From Liolophura sinensis (Eukaryota; Mollusca; Polyplacophora; Chitonida; Chitonidae), in assembly GCF_032854445.1 (NCBI RefSeq), contig NC_088306.1, positions 4,088,373 to 4,152,372 of the forward strand: a DNA stretch of 64,000 bases, written 5' to 3'. A program made the translations under genes and the position numbers. A model generated the notes under the pieces. The model did no database searches. It saw nothing but the letters and a program-made list of their open reading frames with translations, and was not told the origin of the DNA. Each line of letters begins with the position of its first letter. Position 1 is the first letter of the stretch. Positions 23,305-35,383 of this stretch are shown one piece after another.

Positions 23305-23560
23305 ATTTATTTATTTATTCGTTCATTTATTTATTCATAACTGATTGGTGTACTAAACGGGTTGCTGACAGACCTTCCCACATATGGCTGGAGAGGTAGC
23401 AAGCCAGCCAGCCAGCACAGAATGCTGCTGTGATATATTTATTTATCTGATTGACGTTTCACGCCGTGCGCAAGAATATTTCACTTACACGCCGCCGGTC
23501 ACCATTATGGTGGGAAGAAACGTGCAGAGCCCTGGGGAAACCCGCGACCATCAGCACGTT
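23305..23560 (-). repeat. Two nested (AAAT)n-tailed SINE fragments
   Basis: The first tail (23305-23337) leads into GGGTTGCTGACAGACCTTCC. A second tail (TATTTATTTATCTG, 23438) leads into TTTCACGCCGTGCGCAAG and GCGACCATCAGCACG. Both are reverse, consistent with one SINE inserted beside another. Confidence 0.7.
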
Positions 23561-23899
23561 GCTTTGATATATGCGTAAATACTGGATATTGTAACATGAG
23601 CGGGTGCTTAACAACAACTGGTTAACATTCTTGTTTTTCTATCGCTAGATCAAACCAGTTGGTAGTTCAAACCAGGTTTAGTTCAGTTCCACAAGCGTGA
23701 TGCGCATATCTGTCCATCTTTGCCCTTCACCCACGAAACTGAACGCCAAGGAATCAGTCAAAAATTCCTTAGTTAAACCAAAATGAAATCAAAGTAAAAA
23801 AATGAACAAATAAGTAAATAAATTAATATATTAATTTATTGTTAAAGCAGTCAACCCTATTTAAGGATATCTGCTTAATCGTAATGCTGATTTTTGGAT

Positions 23900-26010
23900 A
23901 CATCCTATTTCAAGTCATCTTTAACTCTATTGCAGATTATCTGTTAAACCCTATTTCAGGTTATCTCTAACCCTATTGCGCATTATCTGTTAAACCCTAT
24001 TGCCGATTATGTGTTCAACACTATTGCCGATTATCTGTTAACCCATCTTGTAATCTTTATATTTAAGCCCATTCTACGTTAACATTAAAACAGGATTTCA
24101 CATTTTCCGTTTATCTGTTTACCTTTGTGCACCGCTTAAATCCTATCACAGGCTATATGTATATGCTAAAACATATTCCACGTTATTTGTAACTCCAGTC
24201 AGATTATCTCTTTAACGCTGTCAGCAGATCGTCTGTTTAACTCTTTCAGCACGTTCTCTCATTAACCCTATTAGCAGGTTATGTGTTTAACCCATCAGCA
24301 GGTTATGTGGTTAACTCTATTGGCAGGTTATCTGTTTAACTCTATTGGCAGGTTATCTGTTTAACTCTATTGGCAGGTTATCTGTTTAACTTTATTGGCA
24401 GGTTATCTGTTTAACTCTATTGGCAGGTTATCTGTTTAACTTTATTGGCAGGTTATCTGTTTAACTCTATTGGCAGGTTATATCTGTTTAACTCTATTGG
24501 CAGGTTATCTGTTTAACTCTATTGGCAGGTTATCTGTTTAACTCTATTGGCAGGTTATCTGTTTAACTCTATTGGCAGGTTATCTGTTTAACTCTATTGG
24601 CAGGTTATCTGTTTAACTTTATTGGCAGGTTATCTGTTTAAATTTATTGGCAGGTTATCTGTTTAACTTTATTGGCAGGTTATCTGTTTAACTTTATTGG
24701 CAGGTTATATCTGTTTAACTCTATTGGCAGGTTATCTGTTTAACTCTATTGGCAGGTTATCTGTTTAACTCTATTGGCAGGTTATCTGTTTAACTCTATT
24801 GGCAGGTTATCTGTTTAACTCTATTGGCAGGTTATCTGTTTAACTCTATTGGCAGGTTATCTGTTTAACTCTATTGGCAGGTTATATCTGTTTAACTCTA
24901 TTGGCAGGTTATCTGTTTAACTCTATTGGCAGGTTATATCTGTTTAACTCTATTGGCAGGTTATCTGTTTAACTCTATCAACAGGTTATCTGTTTAACTT
25001 TATTGGCAGGTTATCTGTTTAACTCTATTGGCAGGTTATCTGTTTAACTTTATTGGCAGGTTATCTGTTTAACTATATTGGCAGGTTATCTGTTTAACTC
25101 TATTGGCAGGTTATCTGTTTAACTCTATCAACAGGTTATCTGTTTAACTTTATTGGCAGGTTATCTGTTTAACTCTATTGGCAGGTTATCTGTTTAACTC
25201 TATTGGCAGGTTATCTGTTTAACTCTATTGGCAGGTTATCTGTTTAACTTTATTGGCAGGTTATCTGTTTAACTCTATTGGCAGATTATTTGTTTAACAC
25301 CACTTTGGTTTATCTGTTTAACCGTATCAGCAGGTTATGTGTTTAACTCCACGAACAGGTTCTGTGCTTAACCCTATTTCAGGTTATCTGTTTAACTCTA
25401 TCAACAGGTTATCTGTTTAACACTATCAGCAGATTATCTGTTTCACCTTATCAGCTGGCTATGTGTTTAACCCTATCAACAGATTATCTGTTTAACCTAA
25501 ACGCAGATTATTTGTTTAACCCCTTCTAGTTTTGTCTGTTTAACCCTATCAGCAGACTATATGTTTAACCCCATCAACAGATTATATGTTTAACCCTATT
25601 AGCAAGCTATCTGTTTAACCCTATCAGCAGATTATTGTTTAACCCCATTTCGGTTTATGTGTTTAACCCTATCAGTAGGTTATCTGTTTAACCCCATCAG
25701 CAGATTATTTATTTAACCCCATTATTGTTTATCTGTTTCACTCTATCAGCAGATTATCTGTTTAATCCCTTATTGTTTTATCTGTTTAACCTTTTCAGCA
25801 GGTTATATGTTCAACCCTATTTCGGGTTATCTGTTTAACCCTACCAGCAGATTATCCGTTTAACCTATCAGCAGATTATCTGTTTAACCCTATCAGCAGA
25901 TTACCTGTTTAACGCTGTCAGCAGATTATCTGTTTAACTCTATCAGCACGTTCCCTCATTAACCCTATTAACAGGTTATCTGTTTAACATTGTCAGCAGG
26001 CTATCTGTCT
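23900..26010 (+). repeat. 25-bp minisatellite, about 2.1 kb
   Basis: Around 80 copies of GGTTATCTGTTTAACTCTAT plus TGGCA. Copies from about 24300 to 25290 are nearly identical (variants only CTCTATTGG/CTTTATTGG/CTATCAACA and an occasional extra TA); those on both sides are increasingly diverged (CCTATCAGCAGATTATC types). It sits about 170 bp upstream of the FAIM exon at 26183. Confidence 0.95.
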
Positions 26011-26182
26011 AACCCTTTCGAAACCATATGGTTTGATAACGATGTAAGAACCTACATCGAAACGTCACCAACACAATAAATGCAGGAGTTGTTATCCATA
26101 AGTAATGCCTCTGTCAATCTATACCATCCCAATTCCTAAATGCCTCTGGAAGAAGCTATTTAATGTTTTGACAATATTGCAG

Positions 26183-26307
26183 GCGCCGTTTGAAGGAGGC
26201 AGAAGTGGCGGCTTTAGCGGACAGTATCGGGCCCCTTCCCCCTCAGACGGCCACTACACGGGTCTGGACATTCATGCTGGAAGATCAGCCCTACGGGGTC
26301 GTCTTTA
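26183..26307 (+). CDS. FAIM: FAIM-like gene 1, exon 2
   Basis: 125-nt exon between a GACAATATTGCAG acceptor (26181-26182) and an A/GTAAGT donor (26308). Its start phase accepts two bases from the 5331 exon; translation RRLKEAEVAALADSIGPLPP, then TRVWTFMLEDQPYGVVF. The W-x-F-x-L-x(6)-VVF pattern corresponds to the first two strands of the C-terminal beta-sandwich of FAIM (family W-VLHMDG...RIVLEK). It ends in phase 1. Another frame across the exon is also open but does not continue across the splice. The conserved Leu-Lys-rich lead-in (LKEAE) parallels SLKKYME in vertebrate FAIM. Confidence 0.72.
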
Positions 26308-27548
26308 GTAAGTACATCGTGGTCTTCAGGGTTTTTATGTAGAAAATACTCAGCGGTCATTCATGCAGGGTTGTTTCGTGAGGAAGCCGTTCTTTCCATG
26401 TGGATTCGGGTATGACATATCCAGTTCACGTGTTTGTCATCAGCTTTTCACGATCGATATCTGAGAATGGGGTGAGATATTAAGTACATGAATGCGGGGA
26501 ATAAACCTGCTGTACCACGTGACCTGTCAGAAATGTTAGGCAGCCATATTATTATTTACACACATGTATAAAATAACACTGGCGTCTGAGAAAAAAATTG
26601 TCAAAAAGTTTTTTGCTGAAAAGTTTGAGCTGAATGTTTGTGTACATGGGAAGTTCCTGGACAAAAAAGATGTCATTTACGCCCCTGGAACACGATGTGA
26701 CAGGTGATCGGTACATTAATGTCAATGAAAGTTGTTTAACATTTTTGACAAGTGATACAGCAGTACTTTTGATACCTTTAGCGATAAGAGTTCGATCTCA
26801 AAACTACCCTAAGGGTGACGTCATGAGTGAATCCATTGAAAAGTAACGGTCCACGTTCCGGTATGTACAAGGGAAACTGCTGGGTTGTCTTCAGTGGGCA
26901 CAGGAGAATTGAGTCGAGTTCAGTTTGCGCGCGGGAAACCTACGATGACATCTTGAAAATGCCGTAGACACGCGTACCCCAAATATCCAGTCACGTGTAC
27001 CCCAAATATCCAGTCTGGTGCACCCCAAAAATCCAGTCTTGTGTACCCCAAAGATCTAGTCTGGTGTAGCCCAAAGATCCAGTCACCTGTACCCCAAAGA
27101 TCCAGTCACTTGTACCCCAAAGATCCAGTCACATGTTTCTCAAAGATTCAGTCTCGTGCACCCCAAAGATCCAGTCACATGTTTTTCAAAGATCCAGTAA
27201 CTTCCACCCCCAAAAAATCTATCCACGTACTCCAAAGATGCAGTTTTGTGTACCCAAAAAATCTAGTCTGGTGTACCCCAAAGATCCAGTGTGGTGTACC
27301 CCAAAGATCCAGTCACATTTATCCCAAGAATCTAATCACGTACCCCAAAGATCCAGTGTGGTGTACCCCAAAGATCCAGTTTGGTGTACCCGCAGGGTCC
27401 AGTCTTGTGCACCCCAAAGATCCACTGTAGTTTACCCCAAACATCCAGTCACATATGTGTCAAAGATCCAGTCTTGTGTACCCAATAGATCTAGACTGCT
27501 GTACCACAAATATCTAACCTTTGTAAATATATATTCATCTCTTTTCAG
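26308..27548 (+). other. FAIM-like gene 1, intron 2
   Basis: Bounded by GTAAGT and CTCTTTTCAG. Contains the 23-bp minisatellite at 26975-27520, which ends about 30 bp before the acceptor. Confidence 0.7.
26975..27520 (+). repeat. 22-24-bp minisatellite
   Basis: About 23 copies of GTACCCCAAAGATCCAGTC with variable ACATG, TGGT or TTGT joints. The plus strand lacks stops in several frames, giving spurious repetitive ORFs (PKDPVWCTPKIQ type). Confidence 0.92.
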
Positions 27549-27598
27549 ATATAGATTCTATGAATGTAACGTTGAATGGGATTCGGATCGAATGCAGG
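27549..27598 (+). CDS. FAIM: FAIM-like gene 1, exon 3 (50 nt)
   Basis: A 50-nt exon between TCTTTTCAG and AGG/GTAAGA. With the single base from exon 2 it reads NIDSMNVTLNGIRIECR, matching the family pattern (DAMDVWCNGKKLETA), with the conserved V-x-x-NG turn. Phase 1 in, phase 0 out. The opposite-strand paralogue has a 50-nt exon with the same phases (40247-40296). Confidence 0.8.
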
Positions 27599-27939
27599 GT
27601 AAGAATCCATCTTCTCACATTATAGTCGTTGTTTGATGTGTTTTTTTCTGCATTATAAGAAAACCTTTTTTAATGTTGTTTTCAGTGAGTGTGCATGTCA
27701 GTGAACGCATATCCACAGACCTTTTAGTCTGAATTACTCGCTGTGAGCCTTTGCTGATTGAGTGCTCTAACGATTCTCTTCGCCGAGACTGCTGCTTTAC
27801 GTCGGGAGGGTTATGCGGAACCCAGCGAAGTTCGGGGGTTTCTTCTGAACTTCAGGTTCAGACGGGTTAAAGCGTTGGCATTATACGACCATCAATCCCT
27901 TCACCAAAGAGATCGTGTGCTCGAAACCTGGTGCGAGAG

Positions 27940-28030
27940 AAAACCAACGACTATTTGCAGGTTGCTGTCAGACTTTCACTTGTACGACCGGAGAGGATGC
28001 CAGCGTGAGCTGGACTTGAGCTCTCAGCTC
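27940..28030 (-). repeat. (AAAT)n-type SINE, body fragment
   Basis: ACCAACGACTATTTGCAGG, GACCGGAGAGGATGCCAGCG and GAGCTGGACTTGAGC: reverse core and B-box region without tail. Confidence 0.65.
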
Positions 28031-28294
28031 CTGGATGGTTTTAACCACAAGGTCACCTTGATGGCTAGAGGACGTTTCATCATCATTCCACTTTAAAATA
28101 CGACAACATGTGAACAATTTCCCATAATAATTTGCTGCGCTTTATTTCGCCTGCGGTCAGGATGGTAAACTTGACATCGGATTTAAACAGCTATTTCACT
28201 TCCTAGGGAGAAAAGACTGATTTTAGAGCTATTTTGAGGAAAGCCTTAACGAACAGAATTGACAACAGAGCTCATGTTATGGCTATAAATTGTC

Positions 28295-29020
28295 GTAAGA
28301 AGTCGTTTAAAGACTATCACACAAAATACGTTTGAAGACCATAACACAGAAGACGTTTAAAGGCTATAACACAGAAGACGTTTAAAGGCTATAACACAGA
28401 AGTCGTTTAAAGGCTATAACACAGAAGTCGTTTAAAGACTATAACACAAAAGACGTTTAAAGACTATAACACAGAAGACGTTTATAGGCTATAACACAGA
28501 AGACGTTTAAAGACTATAACACAAAAGACGTCTAAAGATTACAGCACAGAAGACGTTTAAAGACTATAACACAGAAGACGCTTAGAGGCTGTAACAGAGA
28601 AGACGTTTAAAGACTATAACACAGACGACACTTAAAGACTATAACACAGACGACGTTTAAAGACTATAACACAAAAGAGGTTTAAAGGCTATAACATAGA
28701 AGACGTTTAAAGGCTATAACACAGAAGTCGTTTAAAGACTATAACACAAAAGACGTTTAAAGGCTATAACACAGAAGACGCTTAGAGGCTGTAACACAAA
28801 AGACGTCTAAAGACTACAGCACAGAAGACGTTTAAAGGCTATAACACAGACGACGCTTAAAGACTATAACACAGACGACGTTTAAAGACTAAAACACAAA
28901 AGACGTTTAAAGACTATAACACAGACGACGTTTAAAGACTATAACACAGACGACGTTAAAAGGCTATAACACAGAAGTCGTTTAAAGACTATAACACAAA
29001 AGACGTTTAAAGACTTAAAA
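28295..29020 (+). repeat. 25-bp minisatellite
   Basis: About 29 copies of GACGTTTAAAGACTATAACA plus CAGAA. The main variants are AGTCG/AGACG/CGACG and GGCT/GACT. Confidence 0.93.
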
Positions 29021-29257
29021 GAAGTTTAAACACAATTCAACTCAGAGTCATTTACATTGAAAACATATTTCTCCTTTTCAAAGAAAATATAGGCCTACAT
29101 GTTCAAGAACCAAAATATCCAACATAAAGCTACACCTATGCAGGTATTGCCTGGTCCTCACCGGGAATGTAAATTCTCTTCCGAACTAAAAACGTGAAAA
29201 ATTAAATGTTCAGAAATTAAAACTATTTTAATTGTCGATTTTTCTTGTCTTCAACAG

Positions 29258-29398
29258 GCGGATTTCACCGACGACGGAAGCGTCACCGACTTTGTGGTTG
29301 GCGATCACAAGGCAAGGATTACGACAACCTCAAGTGGGTCTCGTCGCGACGGGATGATACATTGCCTGTCTGTGGACGGATATCCCATACCCGAGTGA
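29258..29398 (+). CDS. FAIM: FAIM-like gene 1, terminal exon
   Basis: The acceptor is TCTTGTCTTCAACAG (29256-29257). The exon enters in phase 0 and ends at TGA (29396-29398). Translation begins ADFTDDGSVTDFVVGDHKAR, then TTSSGSRRDGMIHCLSVDG and ends YPIPE. It matches the most conserved part of FAIM: EF-DDG-ETHF-GNH, then SSG-RK-GIIH-L-VD---IPE, including the terminal IPE. This is the strongest evidence for family identity. FAIM is a cytosolic all-beta protein linked in vertebrates to death-receptor resistance and to suppression of protein aggregation. The inferred product of all four exons is 128 aa, shorter than the 179-aa human short form because the N-terminal FAIM half was not found. Confidence 0.87.
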   Translation, partial: ADFTDDGSVTDFVVGDHKARITTTSSGSRRDGMIHCLSVDGYPIPE

Positions 29399-29819
29399 CC
29401 ACCGTTGAACTCTCATTGGCTGGTGTGAAAAATAGGATCAAAAAGTGATGTGGTTAAAGACTTTAGCAGAACGTTATAATTGAACTTAGGTGTTTTGGTA
29501 TAGACAAATGGTGACAAAATCAAGCATGATTGACAAAAGTTTGTTGTTGTTATTATTATTATTATTATTAATATTATTGTTATAAAACATTATTGCTCAC
29601 TATGAACGATTTTATGGCGCCCTCTTATTTAAACGTAAACTGGAGTATCATAAGCTTTTGAAACTATCGGTTGCTTTAACATTTTCTAAAAACTGGCCAA
29701 CAGTTACATGACTTTTTCCAAAGCCTTGATGGACAATGATATACCGGTACTACACAACTGATTGGTAGTCTACAGCACACAGTTATACACGCAGATTTTC
29801 CAGGATGTACCACGATGTA

Positions 29820-30290
29820 TCACTTCTTTAATCAAGCAGTACACAACATTGACATGCTTTCGGATGTACCGGTTCTTCAATTTTAAGCAGCAAATCACAT
29901 AAATAATGTTTTCAGATGTACCGTTTCTTCAAAATCAAACATTAAATCACATAAATATGCTTTCAGATGTACCGGTATTTCAAAATCAAGCAATACACCG
30001 CATAGATATGCTTCCTGATGTACTGCGTACCGGTTCTAAGTCAACCAGTACAACACATAGACATGCTTTCAGATGTACAGGTTCTCAAGATAAAGTTGTA
30101 CACCGCGTTGATATGCTTTCAGATATACCGGTATTTCAAAATCAAGCAATACGCCTCATAAATATACACATACAGATATACCGGTTCTTCAAAACCAAGC
30201 AATACGCCTCATAAATATACAGATATACCGGTTCTTCATAACCAAGCAATACGCCGCATAAATATACACTTACAGATGTACGGGTATATA
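29820..30290 (+). repeat. About 54-bp minisatellite downstream of FAIM
   Basis: About eight degenerate units of GCTTTCAGATGTACCGGTTC, TTCAAAATCAAGCAATACAC and CGCATAAATAT. It may lie in the 3' UTR or just beyond. Confidence 0.85.
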
Positions 30291-31756
30291 CAGTTTAAAT
30301 GATATAAAGCTTTGCATAAAAAAACTGTACCTTTAGGCACATCTATTTTTGAAAGCGAAAGACAATATTTCCATCATGGTGGCCTGGGTTTGAAGTCAAT
30401 ACGGGGCAATCATTTCTGAATTCAGAAGGTCTTGATAGTGTTGACGTTGACCGGCTCCTTTGACTGTTATACCACAATCGAATTTATGGCCATGGAGAAA
30501 AATCTGAGCATTAACAGCATTTTCCCATCATGGTGATTATGGTTCGAAACCAGTATCAGTCTTTGTTATTGGCAGCTATTTTGGAATTCTAGGCCGATGT
30601 AAATGTGTATTTTTTGGGCTGGTTTTTGTCTAAATCCTTAAATATCCAGTTCAAAAATTTCAACAAATCGCTGTCAAGAAAAATCAGACGGTGAATAGTA
30701 TTTTGCATCTTGGCGTACCTATTCCTCACGTCTTACTTTTATACAAAATTATATTAAAAATCTTTGATTGTATATTTATATACAAAGGTTCAGAAAAAGC
30801 ATACCTTGTCGCACCTGGCTATGCTATCTGGCGCCAAAGATGAATGGCTTTGATTTATTCATTAAAAGTAAACATATAACATATATATAAAATTATACAT
30901 AATATTATATATAATATTTTTGTCGTCTGTTGCATTAAAGAAACATTTGCTAAACAACAATGGCATCTACGCAATAACAAGAGTATGCTTTTAAAAACAG
31001 ATCTAATTTTACCAGCTCATTATTAAATCAATTAATTATTAAATCATGAAATCATGTAACAAAACATTGTATTAGAACTGAATAGTTAAAGTATGCTTAG
31101 GCGCAGTTTAGTTTGTCTTGAGAAAGCGCCATTTCAATACGAGATTGTGCTGAATTTCGTTGCTTAATTTGAAATTCAGATACATGAATTGTCGGGTGAT
31201 TTTGTTTCTTCTAAGCCTTGTGAGCTTTTCTTTACCAATAAACTTACACTCTCTTATAAGTGAAGTATTTTTGGAACAGCATTAAATACCAACCCAGTAA
31301 CTAAATGAATACATTGTTACTAATATAAGACACGGCGCCTTCGGCTGCAGCCAGTCATACAGAAATACGGTTTTTGTATGATTCACCCGGAATGATCATT
31401 GTGTAAATGTAAAAAGAGAGATAATTACAACTACGCGGTTGTACAGGAAATCGGTCGTAGATAGGGTAACACGCAAGCCGATTTTTATACAGACTTGTAT
31501 ACGAACGAGTGTCTGCAGTGTAACGCCCAGGCCGTCCCATACAACCAACCATATGTCTGTATTCGAATGGCTCTCTGCAGTGTAACCATACGGTACCGTA
31601 TAAACGCTAAAAACAGGGCATGCTGGTTCATTCTTTTGAACTGAAATGATAAAGCAATTATACATTATTATACAGACATTATAGAACTTGTTATTTATGT
31701 CATGTAGTGAACTATTGTTTTTGCTGTATACTATCATCTCCATGGAACTTTTCATA
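30291..31756. other. Intergenic, no gene seen
   Basis: Start of the roughly 9 kb interval between the two convergent FAIM-like genes. Contains a strongly AT-rich palindromic run near 30875-30925. The 148-codon minus frame at 31396-31842 looks incidental. Confidence 0.45.
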
Positions 31757-31918
31757 TTTAAAGGTGGCGAAAACTTTAAAAAGTTTTCAAAGAGGAAACG
31801 ATACTTGGAAAAAAATTTGGCATGGTGGGTATTTGGGACCACCTCTTGGTATATATTATCTTTGTCTAATAATGTTATAACTGAATATGTAACACATGTT
31901 TAATATATATATTTGCAC
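31757..31918 (+). mobile_element. Dispersed element, forward copy of an inverted pair
   Basis: TTTAAAGGTGGCGAAAAC start, then GGCATGGTGGGTATTTGGGA, CCACCTCTTGGTATATAT and TAATAATGTTATAA. The same order recurs reversed at 32048-32232. The TTAA-AGG end resembles that of the MITE at 6093, so the two may be related DNA elements. Confidence 0.5.
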
Positions 31919-32047
31919 TAGACTTTGGTCTTTTAATTAAAGAATGTGTTTCAGCTGGATTTTGATCCTAGTCATATTTTTAATGTTTTAATAAATATTT
32001 TCATCATGAGTTCATGTTTTTGGATATGTACAGGAAATCACAGTCAA

Positions 32048-32232
32048 ACAAATTTATTATACATGCGGCTCATTCGTATTTAGAACATTATTATACCAAG
32101 GCGATATATACCAAATTGTGGTCCCAAATATCCACCATGCAATTTTTTTTTCAAACAGTCTATTTTTGCGAATAAGATTACACGCTCTTGCATCTGATTT
32201 TGGCATCATTTTTATGTTTTGCTCTCCTTTAA
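32048..32232 (-). mobile_element. Dispersed element, reverse copy of an inverted pair
   Basis: Minus strand: TTAAAGGAGAGCAAAAC, then TTGCATGGTGGATATTTGGG, ACCACAATTTGGTATATAT and TAATAATGTTCTAA, roughly three-quarters identical by eye to 31757-31918 in the shared blocks. Confidence 0.5.
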
Positions 32233-33545
32233 TGACACACTGGTCATGTGTACAATGTATATGTGCATGTGATATAGCGGCGTACCTTTTATTTTGAACT
32301 CTGCATAGATTTTGTAAATAGAGCTTTTTTATGCAGTGGCACACTTCGTCTTACTGCAATGAAATGCTTAAGTGGCACCGTTACGGCAGTTGGATACAAA
32401 GTCAACGATTCCTCTTTATGTCAAGATTAAATGACGTAATGATTCTCTGCTTTTTTGACAAACGATGTTAGAATACAACGTCTTGATTTCTTTATGAACC
32501 TATTACTTAGTTAGCCATCAATGTTTACAAAGTAATGGAGTACCCGTGCAATAAAACCTTCTTCTCTATGATTTCAGCATAAACAATTTTGGTTCTGTAA
32601 GGCATAAACCTAATTCATTGCAAGCAGATCTGGAATGCATAACTGGGATGTACATAGAGGGCAAAAAAACTGACCTATAACAAGTTATAGGCCTACACGT
32701 TTGATGAACACACGCACAAACAGGGATTCATCTTTGCGGTACACGTTTGATGAACACACGCACAAACAGGGATTCATCTTTGATAAATATTATGAATAAA
32801 TATTTTTTATGAATTTATTAAGGACAAAAAGTATAGAAGTAAGTCTGAAAAATTGTCATTACCAAGGTGTTTTGGAAAAGGAGCAATTTTCGATACATCC
32901 CTACTCCTAGCCCCCCCCTTCTCCCCCCCCCCCCCCCCCAAAAAAGTCCCAGGTGTTACATCGGTCCTTTATCCCTTGATGCATATTGCTCGGTACTTTT
33001 CTAACACCAAGTTTTAAGAATCCTTATCAGGGTCCACTAGAACCTGAATACTGAATATGCCAGTACATCGAGCACAACGAGAAATGTAAAATGCCATTAT
33101 TACCGTCTCATTTACTGAAACGACAGAATTAAAAGAATTAACACGAGACGAGAAGGTGACAAACCTTTGTTATTCTCAGCAGTGTTGTGTTTTTAAACCG
33201 CGCACTTTTACGGTATCAGCTGAAGTAGAGGCTGCAGTTATGGTTCGCATTTAACCCCGCGTGATCACGTGACGTCACCCTAATGACGTCATACGGATAG
33301 TGCATATGAGAAAAAGGCCTGTGATAGAAGTAGTGTTCCTAATTTGCTTTACTTGTCACGATCTGCAGTGTTTCACTATCACCAGAGGATTCTTTGTTAC
33401 AGAACTGTAACAAATATGCACCTAGAAAATTACCGTGTCTATAGGTCTTTTTCAGACGTGTTTGTGTCCTTTAATGTGTAAAACACAAAAACGTACTGTC
33501 GCTACACGCACACCTGTTGTCGGTGACAATGTGTACATGTATGTA
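32233..33545. other. Intergenic, no gene seen
   Basis: Holds a 46-bp direct duplication (32696-32787, CACGTTTGATGAACACACGC), a C-rich run (32910-32938) and two CRE-like sites near 33268-33293 (GTGACGTCACC, ATGACGTCAT) that might mark a regulatory region. Confidence 0.45.
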
Positions 33546-33549
33546 GCTA

Positions 33550-34395
33550 GGAAATCTACAGATCTATGTTACAGATGTGTTATCAGCTGCAATGTCTACC
33601 TAGCGAGCTAACGTTTTTGTGTTATTGATGCGTTATCAGCAGTAATGTGTATCTAGCGAGCTAACGTTTTTGTGTTACTGATTTGTTATCAGCAGTAATG
33701 TGTATCTAGCGAGCTAACGTTTTTGTGTTACTCATGTGTTATCAGCAGTAATGTGTACCTAGCGAGCTAACGTATTTGTGTTACTGATGTGTTATCAGCA
33801 GTAATGTGTACCTATCGAGCAAGCGTATTTGTGTTACTGATTTGTTATCAACTGCAATGTGTACCTAGCGAGCTAACGTTTTTGTGTTACTGATGTGTTA
33901 TCAGCAGTAATGTGTACCTAGCGAGCTAACCTATTTGTGTTACTGATTTGTTATCAGCTGCAATGTGTACCTAGCGAGCTAACGTATTTGTGTTACTGAT
34001 GTGTTATCAGCAGTAATGTGTACCTATCGAGCAAGCGTATTTGTGTTACTGATGTGTTATCAGCAGTAATGTGTATCTAGCGAGCAAGCGTATTTGTGTT
34101 AATGCTGCGCCATGGGCTGCAATGTGTAGGTAGTGAGCAGACGTATTTGAATTACTGATGTGTCATCAACTGTAATGTGTAATCTAGCGAGCAAGCGTAT
34201 TTGTGTTACGGATCTGTTATCAGCTCTACTGTGTGCCTAAAAGTGAACAAATCTTACCTGTGATACAGGTGTGATCTGGACTGCAATGTGTATCTGGCGA
34301 GCAAAGGCATCAGCGTTTCCGATGTGTTACCACATGTAATGTGTATTCGCACGAAGCAAATAAACGTATCTTCGTTACAGATGTGTTATACCGTC
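33550..34395 (+). repeat. 53-bp minisatellite
   Basis: About 14 units of TGTTATCAGCAGTAATGTGT, AYCTAGCGAGCTAACGTTTT, TGTGTTACTGA; degenerating towards the right end. Confidence 0.92.
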
Positions 34396-34689
34396 TACCT
34401 ATACTTAAATATATTTTGTATATCAAGCAATCAATTGATCACATACCGTATGGCTAAAACGTGCATTTTAGCAGGAGAGGATTTTATCCACCTCTATCGT
34501 GTTTTTTTTTTAAACTAATTTTGGGCATAAACTATTTAAATATTTCCTGACTTTTACCTCTTCATGTATAGCTTTGTGTATAACTTGAATCATGCACTTA
34601 TATTTACCGCCTTCCGCATTGCTTGTGCTGTGTTTATGTTCGTTACACTACCCTTACTCTCTTTATTTGATGACGTTATTGCTGTCCCT

Positions 34690-34855
34690 GTGAGACCATG
34701 CTGGCTGCCTCTCACGATGTACGTGGGAAGGTCTGTTAGAAACCTGCAATTCGGCGTGGGTTTCATCCAACCGTAATGTTGTCCGCCGGCGTATAGGTGA
34801 AATATTCTTGAGTGCGGCGTAAAAAAAACAACAACACACACACACGAATCAAATC
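34690..34855 (+). repeat. (AAAT)n-type SINE, body and tail block
   Basis: CATGCTGGCTGCCTCTCACG, GTGGGAAGGTCTGTTAG, then AATATTCTTGAGTGCGGCGT followed by an A-rich tail. Confidence 0.75.
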
Positions 34856-35009
34856 AATAAGTAAGTTGTGGGTGATGTGTTTAGGTTCGTTACACTAACT
34901 TGCTATCTTTGTTGTGTTCTGTTTTGGTTTATATCGCTTACCATTTATATTTTGTCTCTGAATTATGTTTAATTTGATTACGGTGCCGCATTTGTAATAT
35001 TATTGGTTT

Positions 35010-35104
35010 AATTCAATTACCATCTTTGCAGTGGTATTGCTTTAGATTTAATTCACTTACCATCTTTGCAGTGGTATTGCTTTAGATTTAATTCACTTAC
35101 CGAT
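35010..35104 (+). repeat. 47-bp direct duplication
   Basis: Two adjacent copies of TTCACTTACCATCTTTGCAG then TGGTATTGCTTTAGATTTAA, with a third partial copy. Confidence 0.85.
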
Positions 35105-35383
35105 TGCTTTGAATCTCATTCACTCAACATCTGTATATTGTGACTGGTTTTGTTTCAATTCACTTGTGTATAGACCTAAACTACATGTAGTTGTATATAA
35201 TAAAACTCTTTCACTATGTCCAAAATAATAAAACATGGAGGAAACATTATCTTCAAATTGTTTCAGTTTCTTCATAGTTGTCCACATTGCAAGAAATACA
35301 GTGTAAACCTGCGTGAAACACTTTCTGACAACTGATATGTTATATATAACTCCCATAGTGTTAAATCCCAGTGCGGCGCAATG

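Larger units (their letters stand above)
5402..26182 (+). other. Inferred 20.8 kb intron 1 of FAIM-like gene 1
   Basis: It is inferred from phase-matched donor and acceptor. It contains one intronless ORF (7114-7830), MITEs, SINEs and five minisatellites, the last ending about 170 bp before the acceptor. I searched it by eye for the N-terminal FAIM half (segments like W-MFKLVG-E-F) and did not find it. Confidence 0.45.
27599..29257 (+). other. FAIM-like gene 1, intron 3
   Basis: Contains a SINE body fragment (27940-28030) and a 25-bp minisatellite (28295-29020); otherwise nothing recognised. Confidence 0.7.

Noticed and set aside
26105-26308. ORF beginning at 26105 (ending HAGRSALRGRL)
   Set aside because: A shadow frame of the FAIM exon at 26183; the other frame splices in phase and matches the family.
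28295-29020. CRISPR-like array
   Set aside because: Contiguous 25-bp repeats without unique spacers, in a eukaryotic intron.
31396-31842. 148-codon minus-strand ORF
   Set aside because: Overlaps the dispersed element at 31757 and has no coding character.
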